Position numbers and translations under genes: made by a program
Notes under the pieces: model-generated
Seen by the model: the letters and a program-made list of their open reading frames with translations, nothing else
What the model was told of the DNA's origin: nothing
Databases searched by the model: none
Part shown: piece by piece, positions 1 to 25,439 of the stretch
How positions within the stretch are numbered: position 1 is the first letter of the stretch
Layout of the letters: the number at the start of each line of letters is the position of its first letter
Origin: Heliocidaris tuberculata
Lineage: Eukaryota > Echinodermata > Echinoidea > Camarodonta > Echinometridae
Assembly: GCA_025618425.1 (NCBI GenBank)
Contig: CM046847.1
Coordinates: 9,904,468-9,968,467, forward strand
Direction: 5' to 3'
Length of the DNA stretch: 64,000 nucleotides

Positions 1-1
1 C

Positions 2-1678
2 AAACATCTTGAAAATCAGCTTTTGGATGTAGCGTCTAGAACTGTAGTTGTTGAAATTGAGGAAAAGAAATCCAGGTTAAACAAACTTTATGACTATGCT
101 CGACATGGTTTAAAAATCCGATCTAGGGCTGAATATTTTGAGGAAGGAGAAAAGAAAACACAATATTTTTAACAGTTATTAAAGTCCAATAAAAGGAAAA
201 GTGTTATAAATGAATTATATAATCAAGATGAAGAGTTAATAAAAGACCGTAAGGAAATATTAAAGATTGTGAAATCCTATTATGAAAAGTTGTATTCAAA
301 TGATGAGGCAGTCAGTGATCAAAATGATCTATTTCTTAACGATATTCCAAAATTAAGCAAAGAAAATCGAGAGTTCTGTGAAGGAAAAGTAACTAGAAAT
401 GAATGTTTCAGTGTTTTAAAAGAAATGAAATTCAATAAATCTCCAGGGAATGACGGTTTCAAGGTAGAATTTTATTATACTTTTTGGTCAGTTTTGGGGG
501 AAACCTTAGTAGAGGTATTGAATGAAGCATATGATAGGGGTAATTTGTCAACATCGCAAAAGCAAGGTGTAATTACATTATTGGAAAAAGAGGGAAAGAA
601 TAAAATGTATGTTCAAAATTATAGACCGATTACGCTTCTAAATGTTGATTACAAGATATTATCGAAAGTATTAGCAAAAAGAATAAAAGAGGTTTTAAGT
701 GAGATAATCCATCATGACCAAGTAGGTTATATCAAAGATAGGAATATAGGAGAAGCTGTAAGACTAGTTGATGATATGTTATTTCATTCGTTTGATCAGA
801 ATATTGGATTTTTAGTCACAGTGGACTTTGAAAACGCATTTGACTCGGTTTCTCATGATTTTTTATTTAATATCCTAGAATTATTTGGATTTGGTCATAC
901 GTTTCGTTCATGGGTCAAGGTGCTTTACACAGATATTACCAGTTGTATAATGAATGGGGGATATTCCACGGGATACTTTAACTTGAAGCGAGGAGTAAGA
1001 CAGGGAGATCCATTGTCGCCATACTTGTTTCTATTAGCTATCGAAACTTTAGCTCTGGAAATAAGGAAAGATAATGCAGTAAAGGGAGTTCAATTTGAAA
1101 AAAATGAAATAAAACAAATTTTGTATGCAGATGATATTTCCCTTTTTGTGAAAGATACGAATTCAATTAATAGGCTACAATATCTTTTTGAAGAATTCAG
1201 GAAAGTCAGCGGTCTTAAAATCAATAAAGGAAAAACAAACTTTTTGTGGATGGGCAAGGATAGTGATAGACCTCATATACCTTTGTTTGGAAACCTAGTT
1301 CAGCAAGTTAAAATATTGGGTATTCATTTTTCGGTAGATGTTAGAATAAAAGAAGATTTGAATTACAAAGAGATACTTAGTAAAATAAAGAGGCTATTAG
1401 GGTGGTGGAAAGAGAGGGATTTAACACTTATGGGTAAGATACACTTGTTAAAAACATATGCACTGTCAAGGTTGAACTATGTCTCATCTCTTATAGTAGT
1501 CCCTCAGTGGTTGCTTAATGAGCTGGAAAAAATAACTTTTGAATTTTTATGGGCAGGAAAAGACCGTATAAAAAGGAAAGTAATGTATCAGGACTACGCT
1601 TACGGGGGGTTGAGAATGATGAATTTTAGACTTTTTGTGAAGACACAACGTATAATGTGGTTAAAACATTTATTATAA
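2..1678 (+). pseudogene. LINE reverse transcriptase domain (ORF2), broken
   Basis: Frame 2 is open from position 2 except for TAA at 170-172, which falls where LINEs have a conserved K-x-x-x-Y-F motif just before RT. After that stop it runs open to TAA at 1676-1678. Visible RT blocks, numbered from the GTG at 269, are KSPGNDGF near residue 57, NYRPITLLNVDYKI near 117, HDQVGYIKDRNIGEAVRLV near 149, the catalytic VDFENAFD with Asp186, RGVRQGDPLSPYLF near 241, YADD at 286-289, and the thumb motif GLKINKGKTNFLWMG near 315. The enzyme copies element RNA into DNA at a nicked target. GTG at 269 is not the real start, since homologous coding sequence continues upstream. Confidence 0.85.
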
Positions 1679-1743
1679 GGAGAGAAGAATGCTGGATGGA
1701 AACTGTACTTTGATCACTGCTTTCGAACCGTAGGGGGAGATTT

Positions 1744-2337
1744 TTGTTTTCATTTAACTACGATACGTCCAAATTAACACTGAAAATACCTCCATTTTAT
1801 TTAGAAATGTTGAAGGCTTGGCAGGATATGGGAAAATTCAGATACTCTGAAAATGAAGTGAATCCTATAATATTTAATAACAGAAATATATGTATGAAAG
1901 GTAAAATGACTTTTGATAAAGATTTATTTGATAAAGGCATATACCATGTAAACCATATTTTTGATAATGGTCATTTGAAACCTGTGGCCCATTTCCAAAA
2001 TATTGGGTTAAACGCGAATCAATTGCTTCAGATTATCGAAATTGCACATGTTATACCCACTAGTTGGAAGAACGCCACCCCCTCTGTTAAATTTCAGCAA
2101 GTTGATTTGTTTGATTTTGATATGAACCTAAATATTTCTGGTCAGATAACAATGTTTCAGGCTACAAAATCAAAGAAAATTTATGACTGTTTTGTCAAAG
2201 ATTTACGTGAATCATATAACTTGCAAGTAAAGGATTGTAGTAGCAAATTTGACTTAACGGATAAAGAAATAAGTGATCTTTTCATAACAGCAAGATGCAC
2301 AACACTTATCAGAAAACAGAGAGAATTGAGCACTTGA
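1744..2337 (+). pseudogene. LINE ORF2 C-terminal region, frameshifted and truncated
   Basis: This is an open frame in phase 1 that continues the LINE ORF2 after the break at 1676-1744. The preceding frame-2 sequence (1679-1790) is still recognisably ORF2-like, so a small indel near 1740 separates the two pieces. The C-terminal region (ILEMLKAW-like, then ITARCTTLIRKQRE) is typical of the post-RT part of L1/Tx1 ORF2. The frame ends at TGA 2335-2337 soon after KQREL, where intact elements continue, so the 3' end is lost. No independent start is expected. Confidence 0.7.
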
Positions 2338-3289
2338 GCACCTACATATACCGATTCACAGACGGACGGTGTTTACCAACACCATAGGACCATGACCCGC
2401 TGTATCATGCCGCCCTTCAAACACCTGTTCTTTTCTCAAGATGTTCCAGATATGAATTCTTTAACATTATGAATATCATAACAGATATACATTTACAAAA
2501 ATAATTATCTTTGTTTGACGTGCAAACCATATCGGGTTGGCAATGCAAATAAATCAGCATCTTGGGCGATGAACAGGCAAACTTTTGAAAATACATGCGC
2601 CGTATCGGAGGCATGGCCTGGTCTTGAGAGAGTAGGGAGGAGTAAGGGCATATTTAATATGACACTTGTTCATAAAATCATGGCCTATTTGATTTTCAAT
2701 AAGTTCATGGATTATAAATTGAATATATATTATAAAAAGTTAAAAAGGAAATTCTCTACAATCAATCTATCCCTAGAATTTCCGATGCAGATACTTCCAC
2801 TTTTCGTTCAATTTTTAATTTCGATTTCAGTTTCAATTTTATTCATTTGCTCACATTTTACATACAGATATCATAATTACATTTACATGCATTCAGAAAT
2901 CATGTGTGTAGTCCTCAGCAGGATTCGGTCAATTTCTTCTCTTTTTAGTTATTCCAGAACCTTACAGCATACACCAATTGTTATGTGCTAGATAATCAAC
3001 CTTTCCCAATAATATTTTGAGACGGTTTCCTGCGCAATGTAATTGCATGACCAGATTTCAACTTCATCTTTAACAGTAAGAAAAGAAGAGGGAATTAAAT
3101 ATTACAACGAACCTGATATATGTGTCTTCTTTCATGCATACCCTTTGGTATAGGAATGGCATAGTTATAATAAGGCCATCCACGGCCTCATTAAATACTG
3201 GGGGTGGTGTTTACTCCATGCATGTCCTTTCGACGCCCTCTACATAAACTTTTTAATTCATAGTGGTAAGAATTAGAAGGACTCAAAAC
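2338..3289. other. Non-coding upstream region with a dispersed repeat fragment
   Basis: I see no gene here. The part from about 2880 to 3110 resembles sequence at 31985-32110 and 62800-62900: a block like CCTTACAGCATACACC followed by CAGTTTC, then TAATTGCATGACC and CAACTTTATCTTT. It is therefore a copy of a dispersed repeat. The rest is plain AT-rich sequence. Confidence 0.4.
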
Positions 3290-3460
3290 AGAAATAAAAG
3301 ATGCTACTCTTTTCTTCTTTTTTTGGCACGAAGCCAAAGTTAAGGTGACTAGGCATGTAAGGCAGGCACGTAGGACTTAGGGAAAGCTACATCTGTTGCT
3401 CCCCAAAAAAGACTTAAGTACAGCTCGTTTCACCAAGCCTATCACCAGATCTGATCAGTT
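3290..3460 (+). promoter_or_regulatory. Putative promoter of the subtilase gene
   Basis: This is inferred from position. A TATA-like AATAAAAGA lies near 3293-3301 and a second A-rich box, CCCCAAAAAAGA, near 3400. An initiator-like TCAGTTC lies near 3456. The region is directly upstream of a candidate 5' UTR exon ending at a strong GTAAGT donor. The start site cannot be chosen from sequence alone. Confidence 0.25.
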
Positions 3461-3539
3461 CTAAACTAGATCATCACTCTGAAGACCTATACAGAAGCTC
3501 TCTTCGAGATCACCGCTCTACTGAAGCCTATTGTATCCG
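3457..3539 (+). other. Putative non-coding 5' UTR exon
   Basis: A consensus splice donor (TCCG then GTAAGT, GT at 3540-3541) follows a stretch richer in C than its surroundings. The first coding exon downstream opens with an acceptor (TTTCATTTCAG, AG at 4381-4382) only five bases before the ATG, so an upstream non-coding exon is required. This donor is the best candidate. The 5' boundary is a guess based on an initiator-like motif. Confidence 0.35.
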
Positions 3540-4382
3540 GTAAGTTGTTCATACTCCTCCAATTCTACAGTGATCCAATATTCTTCCAAGTTCCAATAAG
3601 GAGGAAGGATATTCAACACATCCATGCTAATATCTAGATGTAAGCTCTGCATTTCTGTCACTTGAATATACAGTATTTCCTGAAAGTATTAGCTATAAGT
3701 ATATTTCAAAATTGAAAATGCTTTATTTTGTGCTTATGGATTGTGATTCTACTAATTGAGTAAATTGTAAACATGCTACATCTACTCAAGGGTGGAAAAA
3801 AAATGTTACTTTGTATCGATTTGCCATTTGGTGTGAAATTTGGTCCTGCTGTTCTTCTATCACTCTTTAAAAATCCATGTGGCTGTCCCATTTTTATAAG
3901 ATTGTATTTACAAAATCTGTGGATGTAGCATTTTTTGAAATTGTAATCCTGATCCATCATACCTGAGTGCCCACAGTGCAACAAACCACCTTCCATTATA
4001 TGAGGAAACTGAAGTTTCAGAGTATGATTATTCATGCATGTCGGGCTGCTCCGTGATTGGTCAGTTACTGGGGAAGGTCATTGTTCTATGTACGTAGAAC
4101 TCTTCTGGAACCAATCTCAAATGGATGTGGCATTTTTTGGAACCAAATACATTAAAACTCTAAATGGGCTGATATTTTTGTTCACTCTCAGATTAAAAAT
4201 TCAACAGTATTTTAAATGTTTGTAGGTTCCTATTGAATGTTAGTAAATTAATGCAAAAAGAAAGAAATCATTGTCGTTGGAAAATACCGAACTCTTCATT
4301 TCTGAATGCATTTGCCCGTTTTAACCATCAGTGCACAGTAGAATCGCTTTGGTTTAAGATCGGTAGGTCTGTTTCATTTCAG
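3540..4382 (+). other. Putative 5' UTR intron
   Basis: This interval would be removed if the 5' exon ends at 3539. It is bounded by GTAAGT and a pyrimidine-rich TTTCATTTCAG. Small open frames inside it lack family resemblance. I recognise no mobile element in it. Confidence 0.3.
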
Positions 4383-4387
4383 TCAAT

Positions 4388-18009
<13,622 letters not shown>

Positions 18010-18152
18010 GTTTGAATCTTTCCTCCTTCTTTTTTTTATCTCGTTTCCGATAAGAATATCAAAATTCCCCCTTAATTTATTTACTTGCTCTCTCTCCTCT
18101 CTGGTTAGTATTTTCTTCATTAAATGAACATGAATCTTCAAACAAACCAAAA

Positions 18153-18158
18153 AATAAA
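18153..18158 (+). terminator. Poly(A) signal AATAAA of the subtilase gene
   Basis: A perfect AATAAA lies 144 nt after the stop codon, the first good hexamer downstream. The implied 3' UTR (18010 to about 18180) holds no other feature. Confidence 0.5.
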
Positions 18159-18180
18159 ATAACATGGTAATTTTAACTGC

Positions 18181-21100
18181 CCAAATATTATTTAGTTTAC
18201 ATATCGAGTTTTATTGTGAAAATGTATAAAATGTAAGCAGAATTATTAGTTAGTATAAAGCATGATAGACGACTAATTTTCCTGCTCAGTCAGTATTTTT
18301 ATTATTTCTTTTTTAATAGTTTTTCATTTTTTCATTTTTTTATTTTTCCCTTACAGTCAGAGGCTAGTTACGCTTCAATTAGTGCCAGAATGAGAGGGAG
18401 TGGTACATTATTTATGACAGTGATATACCAAACGTTAAAGAATGCGTCGAATATTATGACTTTTGATGGAGATTTATTTCTTTTGCTTTCAAATTACAGA
18501 TGATAAAAACCGACCGGTCCGGAAACCTACGCAACGCGGACCATACATAAAACGTGAAATGCGGAAAAAAATGAAATTAATATGATTTAGTTTCCATGAT
18601 ATCATCAATTAATTTTGCTTAGTTCTTAGTTGTCTGGATCAGTTTTTGACTGGCCTGTACCAGTCACTTCAAGATCACATACCTTGACGTGAATTTCGGA
18701 ACAAAACCAAAATGAAATTGCCCTGAGGGGCGAATCCAAGATTTTTTTGCTCTAATTTTCGTCTGAAATTCACTGACAAGCAAACAATTAAAAACAAATA
18801 AGTCAACACACATTTTGGGCTCTCTTTATCGTTCCAAATTCTCTGACTAGCAAAAAAAAAAAAAAAAAAAAAGCTTATCAGTTCTAAAAGGGGGGCACTG
18901 CGTACACTTTTCTTTTCTTTTCTTTTCTTTCTTAGGGGGACGGGCCGGAAGTGCCCCCTAAATCCGCCACTGGATATTGCATGCAGTTGCAAAAAGGGTA
19001 TTTTGATTTAGATTAGAATACGGAATGTTTAATCAAATGGGACATATTGCCATTATGTTTTTAATCGCTTTGATCTGAGATGACACATTAGACACGAGAA
19101 CTTCGAATGTTTCAGCAAATAAAATGTCGATCACACGCATATTTACTTGACTATAGCTTGTCTTTATTGGTCTTCTAACCTGGTACCTCCGCGTACTACT
19201 GTTTACATTTTAATCCGCAAGGTGTTGATTGCTACCGATCAGACAGATCTATAGAATAATGGAGAAATTATGAATCATGATCGTGTCATCCTCCTGCAAA
19301 TATCGTTTTTGACTTGACACAGAAATATACCAGTCGGACTACTCGAGTAGAGTTGAGGAAATGATTATAGAAAAACAGAGAAAGTTAGCAATGAATTTGT
19401 GGATGGAAAGAAAGAAAGAAAGAAAGCGAGATAATGGCGAAGAGGGGAAGGGAGTGGCTGAGTGTCGATGTATGGGGAGGGGAGAGAGAGAGGAAGTGTG
19501 TGTGTGGGTGGGTGTGTGTTCGTGCGTTAGGAAGAGAGATATAGAACGAGATGGGGAAAGAGAAAATTAACGATTTTGACAGAGAAGGATAAATCTGCTA
19601 GATAGATCGAGAAAGAGAAAGAGAAAAATACAGAGAAAGAGATTAAACGTGAGAGAATAAATGAGAGAGAGAGAGAGAGAGAGACAGACAGAAAGGGAAA
19701 GAGAAAGAGAGAGAGAGATAAGTCCAGGGGTTCGATGGAGGGGGAGGGGGAGATATAGGGAGTAGTAGATGAGCTTTAACCTTGATGTGCCTCATTAATT
19801 TAAATTTGCGGATCATAAAGAAATACCAAGTGTTTTATAATAGATCAAACTATTGTGCATTGCATAGGTTAAGAGGTCCAAAGTTTAATTAAGCGATAGA
19901 GAAAAACGAGAGAATGCCGAATAAAATGCCCGTAACTAAGGGGGGGGGGGGTGGGGGTCGTTGGGTTCAAACGACTTAGTGCCGCTGTGTTAATTAGCTT
20001 TCCATCCCTTGTCTGTAGTCGTTGAGCATGAAGTCGGTCTTTATGCGCTGGCAGTAATGTGATCTTACTGCACTATATGCATGTCAATGGCATATTCGCA
20101 GTGGCGGCTTTAGGGCGAAGGGGTGTAGGGCATTTGACCCCCCCCCCCCTCAACCAAAACCCTTGCCCCTCTCCGTCATCTTATGTACAGTAGTCTGTAG
20201 AGGGGTGTCAAAAACGGCGATTTTTTTTTTTTTTTTGGTTTTTTTTTTGGTAGCACTCGTTTGTGTTTTTTTCCCGCCCCCCCCCCCCCACCGCCGGCCT
20301 TTTGTTTGTTTGTTTGTTTGTTTGTTTTTTTTTATATTTTATGGCTGATTGAAAATGACACAATGTCCTTTACGAGTCGATTTTTTTTCTAACCCTCACC
20401 CCCTCCACTGACCTGATGAAATGGCTCATTATATGAATGGGGAAACCTTTTTTTTTGGTCCTCAGTTTTCTTCCCCGTCCCCCAATACCCGCACATTTAA
20501 AATCCTCATGCCGCGTTATCCGAGTAGTAGACCAAACTGCGTCCTAATGTCGAGTGCTGTACTAGAATATGCCGAGTGCATGCTGTATGCTCAATATTGT
20601 GAAAATTTTTCATTCCAAGAATGACATAAAGTACATTGATTTCCGAAGGTTAGTTTAAGGGGGGGGGGGGGTCCATTCTTTTCCTTTTGCGGGATAACAT
20701 ACCATATTTCAGAGCGACTTTATTATTCCAAAATTGTCTAACCAGCGTGTGTCAAAAAGAGGGCCACACAAACGTTGCGTTCTGCTGAAATATTTCCCGC
20801 TCAAATCAGCCTTTCTTCTGAAGCGTAGTGCTATGACGTCATAGTATTGCTTGTAATTACATTAAAAGTGTGCATCACATCATAACTCCATTACGCACCG
20901 CTGACTTGGACATCATAATCCTGTGGTGAGTGTGATCAGTTCCCTCATTAGTTCACGTCACGGACGGACATTTTCAAGATTTTCCAAGTTGGAAGACATG
21001 GAAAAATAAGTGATTAGATGTGATGGATTGCTTTATGACTTAGTGTGGAGGGTATCACTAGGTGTACTGAAAATTGATAAAATTTGCTTGCCTCGAGTTA

Positions 21101-21400
21101 CTTATTTAAATGAGAATGAATGAAATGCTCCATGTCGCAGAGTGGGAGACGGGTATTTTGTTACTCTTTCCCTATTCATATCAGAACAACATGATATTGT
21201 CTAATACGTTCACTTGCAAATATTAGTCAGATGAATTGACTTCCCTATCAGACATTTTTAATTTCACAACAAGCTTTAGATTTCGTAAGGGATGTGGAAA
21301 TTTTGCATCACAGATTTTTTTTCCCACACCCCCGCTTAAAAATTGTTTCGTCCATGAACTCCGGCACCTTGGAACCCTTTGAAGAACCAAGTTTTTAGTA
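18181..21400. other. Intergenic; GA-rich tracts, no gene seen
   Basis: Beyond the hAT remnant at 18722, GA-rich tracts lie at 19393-19425 and 19600-19722. A lone hAT-type left end, CAGTGGCGGCTTTAGGG, lies at 20099. G-, C- and T-runs occur between 20130 and 20660. No coding signal recognised. Confidence 0.45.
18722..18972. mobile_element. hAT-like element remnant
   Basis: A left end like CTGAGGGGCGAATCCAAGATT and a right end CCTAAATCCGCCACTG resemble inverted CAGTGGCGGATC termini. The flanks GAAATTGC (18714-18721) and GATATTGC (18973-18980) match at 7 of 8 positions. Poly-A and G-run tracts lie inside. Confidence 0.6.
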
Positions 21401-21409
21401 ACTTTTGAT

Positions 21410-22250
21410 CAGAGGCGGCGCTCTCGGGGGGGGGGGGGGGGGGGCATGGGGCACAGTGCCCCCCTTTTTTCGAGTACCCCGAAAGTGCCACCTTTCTCCC
21501 TGATAAGTGCCCTTTTTACTGCTAAAAGTGCCCCTTTTCCTTTCTAATAAGCGCCCTTCCTCTTCTGATAAGTGCCTCTTTTTCCCTTCTGATAAGTGTC
21601 TTTTTTTAATCTGATAATTGCTCCTTTTCCTCTTCTCTCTCTAATAAGTGCCCTGTTCTCCTGATAAGTGCCACTTTTACTTCTGATAATTGCCCATTTT
21701 TATTTCTTATAAGTGCCCTTTTCCCCTCTGATAAATACACTTTTTTATTTTTATTTAAAAAGAACCCTTTTGTTCTCTAATGAGTGTCCTTTCTCCTTCC
21801 GATAATTTTCCCTTTTCACCTTCTGATAAGTACCTCTTTTCAAAATAATCTAATAATTTCCCCATTTTCTCTCTAATATGTGCCTCTTTCTCCTTTGATA
21901 AGTGCCTTTTTACAGATAGGTGCCCATTTTCCTTCGGAGAAGCACCCCTTTTTACTCCTTATAAGTGCCCCTTTTCCTACTAATATGTGAAAAAAAATGA
22001 ATCATTAGGCCAGTACACACAACTGCTAATTGGGGAAGCTGAAGCAGTATTCAGAACCACATAAATATAAAAAGATAAAATGAAAATGTTGCTCGATAAT
22101 ATATTAATTAGACTGTAGGGTAATACCACAAAATGGTCATTTTTTTCGCTTTATGTTCACCGTTTGTAGGTACCCCTTATTTTAAAGTGCCCTTTTTTGC
22201 TGCTGCCCCCCCCCCCCCCCCCCACTTTGAGAGATGCTTCGCCGCCTCTG
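21410..22250. mobile_element. 841-bp hAT-like element with internal GATAAGTGCC repeats
   Basis: Termini CAGAGGCGGCG and CGCCGCCTCTG are flanked by the perfect 8-bp duplication CTTTTGAT (21402-21409 and 22251-22258). The interior from 21455 to 21990 holds about 20 degenerate units of roughly 26 bp built on CTGATAAGTGCCCCTTTTTC. Long G and C runs adjoin the two ends. No open frame of interest. Confidence 0.88.
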
Positions 22251-22930
22251 CTTTTGATGTATTTCATGATAGTGATAGTCTTTCAATTCATTTTATGATA
22301 AAATATATTTTGTGTCACGGACGAACAAAATGCTAACCCTTAACTGATCACGTTCTGGTATATTACTGTCCCATGGATTAGGGGCGTCGCTAGATGCGGG
22401 GGGGGGGGGGGGAGCGGGGGTATGGTTAAATTCTGTCAGAAAAATCCATTATCGTTGTCGGCCAATAGAACGTTATCAAGGACATTTTAAAAACCTTTCT
22501 CGGCAAGTTGTTTTTTTCCTTTTCACGATTATCTCTCATATCAAAGACTGTTATTTTTATTTTGAAGGGAATATATAATTTTCCAGCAAAGCTTTTTGCT
22601 AGATTCCCTCATAATTCACCTCACATTTATTAGTCAAATCTCAATTTGAATACGACGGAATACCAGTTTGTATCTCTGTATATTATTTTGCCTTTTTTTT
22701 ATTACTTTCATGACTTGATATCATATATTGTATGTTTCCAATACTTAGTGAAAAATGCACGTTTCGCTGTTTATGATGTATGAAGTTTAGTGAAATATGG
22801 AATATAGTTAATCCCCCCCCAAAGGAAACAAATTTGAGTACCTGTTATTTTCCTTGCGTGTGGACAGTTTTTACTTTCTTTGGGGGAAAGTTATCAGCAC
22901 TGCCTATCAACAATGTTCTAGTGACCTGGA

Positions 22931-23090
22931 CTAATTAAAATTCAAAATCAATGTCAAGTTCAAATTCAAATTCAAACTCAAATCTAAATGCAAATTGAAA
23001 TTCACATTCGCATTTGCATTTAAATTCAAATTCAAATTCGAGACATAGTCATATTCAAATTTGAATTCAAAATTATCCATTTTCACATCA
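22931..23090. repeat. Degenerate (TTCAAA)n hexanucleotide repeat
   Basis: Repeated ATTCAAATTCAAA phrases with substitutions. A related (TTCAGA) run lies at 4888-4936 in intron 1 and a short one near 23212-23232. Confidence 0.6.
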
Positions 23091-23872
23091 CTCATTAGAA
23101 CATAACATTTGTTACAATCCACAAAACAGACAGCAAAATATACAAAAGAACATGTAAAAAGACAACAAAGACCAAACGCATCATCCCATCCGATTATTGA
23201 TTATGATTTCAGATTTCAGATTCAGATTTAGACTTTATTTCATTATATTTTCATTTTCAAAGTATATAACAATAATTATTGTGCAATTAACAATATAAAA
23301 AAAATAATTGACAACGAAACTAAGTGCGGAAACATTTTCGATCATTTCAAGCGAAATAAAGAGCAATAACATTTGAGTTGTAAGAAAAAAATGACAAGAG
23401 TGAAGACTACATTAAAGTAATTATATGAACATGAGAATGAAAACAAAGACCAGCAAAGAAGCAGAGCTTGTACAAGCGCTGGTCCCTGGCAAAAGGAAAA
23501 TTATAATTCATGCCATACATGGAAATTAAACTGGGCAATCATGCATAACATGCCAAAAAGGGGGAAAAGAAAAAAGAATAAAAAAGGGGGAAAGACTTTG
23601 TTTTGAAAGGGGGGAAATAAAAGGTGGAGAAAGAAAGAAGACATATTTCCAGGCTTTCTTAGGAGATAAAGAATGAAATCTGAAGGGTGTCAATATTTTC
23701 TTTTTAAAAAAATATGCCTGTGGGTAATCATTTATCTTTCTGTACTAAGGACAGAATATAAACGAATGTAAGTTGTAACTAAGAGCTGTCATCATAAATC
23801 TGTCTCTTTTCATAAAGTTTTTAATTTTCATTTTTTGACAAGTAAATACAAATCTAAACAATCCTAATTCTT

Positions 23873-24034
23873 CACTCTAGAAACAGCTGGGTAAAACTTA
23901 CCCAATATTGAATAAAAAGGGAACTTGCATGTGTGTTGGGTGCTTGTTACCCGGTATTGAAGTATTGAGTTAGAATTTACCCAACAAACATGCACGTTCC
24001 CTGTTTAGCCAGTGCTGGGTACTATTTTAGAGTG
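23873..24034. mobile_element. CACTCTA MITE with GGGTAA motifs, copy 1
   Basis: Inverted ends CACTCTAG and TTTTAGAGTG. The arms include GGGTAAAACTTACCCAATATT, AAAGGGAACTTGCATGTG and the partner CATGCACGTTCCCTGTTTA. A relative lies at 34623-34833. Confidence 0.7.
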
Positions 24035-24339
24035 TTATTATCATTTGTATTTTTCAATACAAAATCCTAATTATCTCATTATTGTTTGTATCTCATTTAC
24101 GAAAACACAAATGTAATATGCTGTATACACTTCCGACTCCATGTAATAAAGCTATCGTTGATAGACCATGTTGAATATTTTGATTTAAAAAAAAAAAAAC
24201 AATAATTGCATTGCAACAATAGCCAAAACGTGTCAAAAACAGCCCATCCTTCTTTCTTTTTTTTTATGCTCCCCCCAAATTGTTAAAGTTGTTATTGATC
24301 TAATATGTAAACCACCGTGCCACGTATTTCATTTATCAC

Positions 24340-25290
24340 TTAGTACAGGTAAATTCCCAGAAAAAATGAAAGCAGCAAGGGTTACCCCCATTTTCAAAAG
24401 TGTAGTCAAAGAACAAGTTGACAATTACACACCTATTTCAGTACTCTCTGTTTTTTTCTAAGATTTTGGAACGTATAAGTTACAATAGAACATATAATTT
24501 CCTAGAAAAGCATAAATGTCTTTTCACAAATCAATTTGGCTTCCGGAAAGACCACTCAACACAAATTTCACTTTTGGAACTTATACGAACAAAATAATTG
24601 GTGCATTTGAAAACAACTCATTCGCTATCGGTGTATTTATTTATCTGTCAATGGCCTTTGACACTATTAACCACAACATTTTGCTATCTAAACTTAATTA
24701 TTTTGGCATTTGTGGGGCTGCATACGATCTTTTTTATAGCTACCTTCATAATCGTCATCAGTGTACCATTTATAATTCTTCTCAGTCGGACTTTAAATAA
24801 ATTACATCCGGTGTTCCCCAGGGCTCTCTGTTAGGTACCCCTTCTTTTCATTCTGTTTGTAAATGGCATTTACCGATCATCCAATCTACAATCTTTTATT
24901 CTTAACGCTGATGATTCAAATTTACTATAGTCTCATTTAAAAAATTTGATGTTTTATATAAAACTGTAAACACTGATTTATTTAAAGTTTGCGATTGGTT
25001 TGCTGCTAATAAGTTAGCAATCCTCCTCTTTGTCTTTGGCTTTGTCTGTCCCTTTCTTCTTTTCCTGTACTATATAAATTATATTGTATTTGTGTATTTA
25101 GGCGTACCCGTTACAAGTGTCTGCTTATTGGGATTGCGCCTTCTTCCTTGTAATTTTGCAAGTTCTTGATTGTACTGATACTACTTTATATATGCGTGTA
25201 AATTGTAATATTTGAACAGATGTTGAATGTTGTCAAAATCAGTGGAAGAAAATGAATGTTAATTTGAATTGAATCAACTACAAGAATCAA
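24340..25290 (+). mobile_element. CR1/Jockey-like LINE remnant, copy 1 (RT then 3' UTR)
   Basis: Translated fragments in shifting frames read KAARVTPIFKS, PISVLS, FLEKHKC..NQFGFRKDHST, then (24516-24800) LSMAFDTINHNILLSKL and SYLHNRHQCTIYNS, then ITSGVPQGSLLG and VCDWFAANKLA. These are RT blocks of the CR1/Jockey group. Stops and frameshifts are frequent. Right after CDWFAANKLA (near 25018) the sequence jumps to 3' UTR, so the ORF end is deleted. Confidence 0.75.
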
Positions 25291-25439
25291 CTATTAAATC
25301 ACTGGCAGAAAATATATGTTAATTTGAATTGAATCAACTACAAGAAATGTAACTACACGATATTCTACAACTCTCCAAAGCCTCCAGATTTTAGCGCTAT
25401 ACAAATCATACTAAAAATATATATATATATAATTCAAGA

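Larger units (their letters stand above)
1..2337 (+). mobile_element. L1/Tx1-like non-LTR retrotransposon fragment (ORF2 3' part)
   Basis: The segment encodes the reverse transcriptase and C-terminal part of a LINE ORF2. It begins inside the linker upstream of RT, because the window edge cuts off the endonuclease. It stops abruptly near 2333 in the middle of the conserved C-terminal region, with no 3' UTR or A-rich tail. Only two lesions are visible: an in-frame TAA at 170-172 and a stop plus frameshift between 1676 and 1744. This suggests a fairly recent but dead insertion. The L1/Tx1 assignment rests on the order and wording of the RT blocks (SPGNDGF, YRPITLLNVDYKI, QVGYIKDRNIGEAVRL, YADD) and is an inference from family knowledge. 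Confidence 0.85.
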
